Source: Nitrosomonadales bacterium
GTDB taxonomy: Bacteria; Pseudomonadota; Gammaproteobacteria; Burkholderiales; Gallionellaceae
NCBI GenBank assembly: GCA_947475825.1
Contig: CANJMS010000010.1
Coordinates: 1-41,390 of the forward strand
Reading direction: 5' to 3'
DNA length: 41,390 nucleotides
Shown here: positions 38,069 through 41,390 of the stretch, one piece after another
Layout: every line of letters begins with the position of its first letter
How positions within the stretch are numbered: position 1 is the first letter of the stretch
Program-made: the position numbers and the translations under genes
Notes under the pieces: generated by a model
What the model was told of the DNA's origin: nothing
What the model saw: only the letters and a program-made list of their open reading frames with translations
The model's database searches: none

Positions 38069-38650
38069 ATGTCGCTTAATATCCCGAACCTCATAACCTG
38101 GTTCCGCATCTTACTCATACCCATTTTTATAGGTGTGTTTTACTTGCCTGATGAAATTTTGTCTTTGCACTTCAAGCATGTTGCCAGCACGACCATCTTC
38201 GCCCTTGCTGCGATCACTGATTGGCTCGATGGTTATCTGGCGCGCGCGCTCAATCAAACCTCAGCTTTTGGCGCATTTCTCGACCCGGTTGCTGATAAGC
38301 TGATGGTTGCTGCTGCGCTGATCGTTTTGGTTAATCTGGAGTTGGTGAATATGATTATCGCCTTTATCATTATTGGTCGTGAAATTGCCATTTCGGCTTT
38401 GCGCGAATGGATGGCGCAACTGGGCGGCAGTCAGAGCATCGCCGTGTCTATGCTGGGTAAAATTAAAACAGCATTCCAGATGCTCTCAATTTTTCTGTTG
38501 CTGTATAACGAGCCAGTGCTGGGTTTGCCCACACATGGAATTGGCACATTTCTTATTTACGTGGCAGCCCTGCTGACACTGTGGTCGATGATTTATTACT
38601 TGAGACTCGCCCTGCCTAAAATTGTAAAACAACAGCACAAGCAGAATTGA
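38069..38650 (+). CDS. pgsA: CDP-diacylglycerol--glycerol-3-phosphate 3-phosphatidyltransferase
   Basis: NIPNLITWFRILLIPIFIGVF; CDP-alcohol phosphotransferase motif DWLDGYLAR...GAFLDPVADKL. Confidence 0.97.
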   Translation: MSLNIPNLITWFRILLIPIFIGVFYLPDEILSLHFKHVASTTIFALAAITDWLDGYLARALNQTSAFGAFLDPVADKLMVAAALIVLVNLELVNMIIAFIIIGREIAISALREWMAQLGGSQSIAVSMLGKIKTAFQMLSIFLLLYNEPVLGLPTHGIGTFLIYVAALLTLWSMIYYLRLALPKIVKQQHKQN

Positions 38651-38685
38651 TTTTTTATGTGTGGCACTGTATAGTGCCGCGCTCT

Positions 38686-38762
38686 CGGGGTGTAGCGTAG
38701 CCTGGTAGCGCGCCTGCTTTGGGAGCAGGATGTCGGGAGTTCAAATCTCTCCACCCCGACCA
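38686..38762 (+). tRNA. tRNA-Pro (TGG)
   Basis: cggggtg...ctttgggagc...gttcaaatc...caccccgacca: cloverleaf with encoded CCA. Confidence 0.95.
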
Positions 38763-38851
38763 GGTTTTTTAGTTTAAAAATCTCAAGTTTGTAGATATAC
38801 AAGTTCCAAACTTACAGTCAAAGTTCAAGAAAATTATTACCGTCAGAATAT

Positions 38852-38928
38852 GTGCCCGTAGCTCAATCGGATAGAGCACCAGCCTTCTAAGCTGGGGGTT
38901 ACAGGTTCGATTCCTGTCGGGCACACCA
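38852..38928 (+). tRNA. tRNA-Arg (TCT)
   Basis: gtgcccgtagctcaatcggatagagc...ccttctaagc...ggttcgattcctgtcgggcacacca. Confidence 0.95.
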
Positions 38929-38961
38929 AGTAGTAGTGTCTGTCAGTCAAACCGTTCAATG

Positions 38962-39037
38962 GTGGTCGTAGCTCAGCTGGTAGAGCCCCGGATTGTGATT
39001 CCGGTTGTCGTGGGTTCGAGCCCCATCGATCACCCCA
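38962..39037 (+). tRNA. tRNA-His (GTG)
   Basis: gtggtcgtagctcagctggtagagcc...gattgtgattcc...ggttcgagccccatcgatcacccca. Confidence 0.95.
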
Positions 39038-39045
39038 AATATACA

Positions 39046-39075
39046 AAGAGTTAGATTGAATCTAGCTCTTTTTTA
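39046..39075 (+). terminator. Rho-independent terminator after tRNA-His
   Basis: aagagttagatt g aatctagctctt stem followed by a T run. Confidence 0.7.
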
Positions 39076-39105
39076 TTTGTGAATCTGTAGCCAAAACGTA
39101 GCTAT

Positions 39106-40105
39106 TCACAAGTGCAGCCCAGAAAACTTCTCAACGTACCCAGCAAGGTGTTCGCTGGAAAGGTGAGCATACCGCCGCACCATTTCCGCCGACTCCCATC
39201 CGCCCAACTCTTGCAACACATGAAGCGGTGTTCCCGCTTGGACGTGCCAGCTTGCCCATGTATGGCGCAGGTCATGCCATCTAAAATCGACAATTCCAGA
39301 GCGTATTAACGCCTTAATCCATGCGCCATTATTGGGTTGCATAACTGGCTTGTCTCGATAGCTGAATACGTGGGTTTGATGTTTCCCAATCAACCCCCCT
39401 AGAACTAATACAGCAGTATTGGTTAAAGGAACAGCAATCGCCTTACGAGCTTTTGCCTGATCTGGATGAATCCACGCACAGCGACGAACCAAATCCACTT
39501 GCGACCATTGCAACCCTGTTACATTAGCCTGCCGCAAACCTGTTTCCAAGCTGAATCGCACCATCGCTGCCAAATGATCTGGCAATTCCACAATGAGACG
39601 TTCAGCTTCGGCATGTGTCAACCAACGCACCCGCCTTTTCGGTTCTGGCAGTATCTTCACTTTTGGACAGCGATCTATCCATTCCCAATCGAAAGCAGCT
39701 TTTCGAAGGATAGTTAGTTCGCAGAACGGACAGCATTCTGTTAGCCCGTCCGTTAGAAACGCCATCCTTCAAACGAGCAGAAACGATAGTCTCGACCTTG
39801 TCGCGTGAAATATCCACCAAGTCCAAGCCGTTCAAATATTTATCTAATTGGCGAAGATGATCGAGGTCGTCTTTCCGTGAAGCCTTGTGCGTTGTTTCTT
39901 GCAACCACCTTACAACAGCTTGTTGCCAAGAAAAGCTTGGCTTTACGCCGAGCCGCTCCTGTTCCCACAACGAAGCTTTCAACCTGTCGTGGTATTCCTG
40001 GGCTTTTACTTTTTCGGTAGTCCCAGTGCTTCTCTGTACGATTTTTCCGCTGTGGTGCAATTTGACCCACCAGACGGAAGAATCTTTGCGTTTGTAGAGC
40101 GACAT
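39106..40105 (-). pseudogene. Tyrosine recombinase/integrase, frameshifted
   Basis: N-terminal ORF 39602..40105 (MSLYKRKDSSVWWVKLHHSGKIVQRSTGTT) and C-terminal ORF 39106..39765 (TGLRQANVTGLQW, HDLRHTWASWHVQAGTPLHVLQELGGWESAEMVRRYAHLS) are in different frames, joined at an agttagtt duplication (39712-39719). Confidence 0.88.
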
Positions 40106-40308
40106 AATTTTACTTCCTCATGTGCGCCCTGCATCACCCGCGATGGGTATTGTGCGCGTAGGCAAGCCACCAAGTCAATTTCAAGGAATATCCAGCGTCT
40201 ACCAAGTTTTGCAGCAGGAATCTCTCCGTGCTTTGCTTTACGTTGCAAGGTGACGGGGTGCAAGTGCAAGAATCGGGCGGCCTGTTCAAGATTAAGCGTT
40301 TCCATCAT
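40006..40308 (-). CDS. HTH (excisionase-like) DNA-binding protein
   Basis: METLNLEQAARFLHLHPVTLQRKAKHGEIPAAKLGRRWIFLEIDLVACL, a MerR/excisionase-type HTH. Confidence 0.85.
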   Translation of the reverse strand: MMETLNLEQAARFLHLHPVTLQRKAKHGEIPAAKLGRRWIFLEIDLVACLRAQYPSRVMQGAHEEVKLCRSTNAKILPSGGSNCTTAEKSYREALGLPKK

Positions 40309-41240
40309 CGTCATCCTTGGTGCGCTGATAACCGCTCGATGCCTTTCGATAAGCATCAGCAACTTTATCCTTCTCAAGTTGTTTCCATTCTTCATTTAAA
40401 CGATTTAGGATAGTGTTGAATTCCTTTGCACGGAGCCGGACTTTTTCAAGGAGAAAATTCTCCGCAGATAAACCCATGAACTGACCGCAGGTTTGCAGAT
40501 GCCCGTAAAGGTCAAACTGAAAACGATCCAGACCTTCGCCATAGTCCGTGATGCCATGCTTTGCCATGTAGGAAGCAATCGAACTCGCGCCCAGTGAAAA
40601 TATCCGTTTGTCTTCCGGCAATCGTGTGGCCTTGAATGACCTTGAAAGAGGGCCTCCATCGGTTTCCCAATCAACAGAGGAGAGATGCCCCCACAGAGGA
40701 TGAATGGGCCAGCGTGAGCGTGTCTGGTCGTCTGGGTTGGGGATAGTTAGACGCAGCCATTCTGTAGAGGCATAACTCCATAATCCGTTCAGGTTAGCCA
40801 GCACACTGGCAAGATCAACAATGCCATGCTGTGCCAGTACTTCACGCATAAACTGAAACTCAACGCGCCAAACTGGTTCTTCAGGTTTACGCCCCGATGC
40901 TTCCCATAGTGGAATAAGATCAACGCGTCCACTGGCAATGATTTCCAGTAGCTTGTTATACAAACGGCAAGCAATGTTGCCTCCTAGACCGATAGACCAA
41001 ACAGTGAATTTCTCATCGATAGCATAGGCAGCAATATTTTTACCGCGTGTTACCCATGCCTCACGATTCCAAGATTCCATGTTTTCATAAGAGACAAAAT
41101 CAGCACAAAGATCAATGCGGCTAACGTGTGCTGAAGCAGTGAGGGTGCCGAGTTCTTTCAAAATGCCACGTAACTCCTCCTCTGCCCCTTTGGGTGTGAT
41201 GCTGGACAGATAACGTGAAGACATCTTCACATAAGCCATA
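40292..41240 (-). CDS. Replication initiation factor (Rep_trans-like), N-terminally truncated
   Basis: MAYVKMSSRYLSSITPKGAEEELRGILKEL...VSRIDLCADFVS...RLYNKLLEI...WRVEFQFMREVL. The ORF extends to 41329, but the upstream residues look unrelated. Confidence 0.7.
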
Positions 41241-41390
41241 GGAGCCTCTTGCAAAACTCCCCACCTGAGTTGAATTAACTGCCGAATTTGGAGCGAAAAG
41301 AGGTAGAGAAGGGCGGCCATTGCTGGCAAGATGGAGGTTCTGAAAACTACATCAACGCCCGATATGAATACTACGCAACGCAGTGGAATA
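41241..41390. mobile_element. Possible insertion-sequence end (IS5-family-like terminus) running off the window
   Basis: ggagcctcttgcaaaactcccc resembles GAGxCTxTTGCAAAA-type IS5-family termini and coincides with loss of Rep-like sequence. Confidence 0.35.

Overview
The window looks like a betaproteobacterial chromosome segment (Gallionella/Nitrosomonas-like by protein flavour; taxonomy is inference). From left to right it contains: (1) two tandem paralogous Ig-like/RTX adhesin genes on the minus strand, the downstream one with an internal ~3.2 kb deletion and a frameshift; (2) a near-complete type II secretion locus arranged divergently, gspC-D-E-F on minus and gspG-H-I-J-K-L-M-N on plus; (3) an accessory island between gspN and dapA (~21.4-26.06 kb), holding a Kelch fragment, a decayed MmeI-like type IIL restriction-modification gene, a DUF4238 gene and a YgiT-type antitoxin remnant; (4) a conserved block: dapA, bamC, an MBL-fold hydrolase, O-antigen ligase, phosphoethanolamine transferase, a glycosyltransferase, comEA-like, cysM, an outer-membrane protein, family-5 UDG, uvrC, pgsA; (5) tRNA-Pro, tRNA-Arg and tRNA-His, with an integrative element (frameshifted integrase, HTH, 5'-truncated Rep) next to tRNA-His. 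The strongest unusual signals are: an 87-bp near-perfect palindrome sitting in frame inside the methyltransferase gene, a second palindrome in the same gene, an amber stop that detaches the putative nuclease domain, and a Gly-to-Glu change in methyltransferase motif I. Others are the adhesin duplication with internal deletion, 15-bp-period in-frame micro-repeats in unrelated conserved genes, an 18-bp motif repeated three times in the gsp cluster, a nested inverted repeat between gspC and gspD, and an exact 4-bp duplication that breaks the integrase. I did not find a clearly new multi-gene system. The palindrome-in-gene phenomenon and the micro-repeats are the best candidates for under-described biology.
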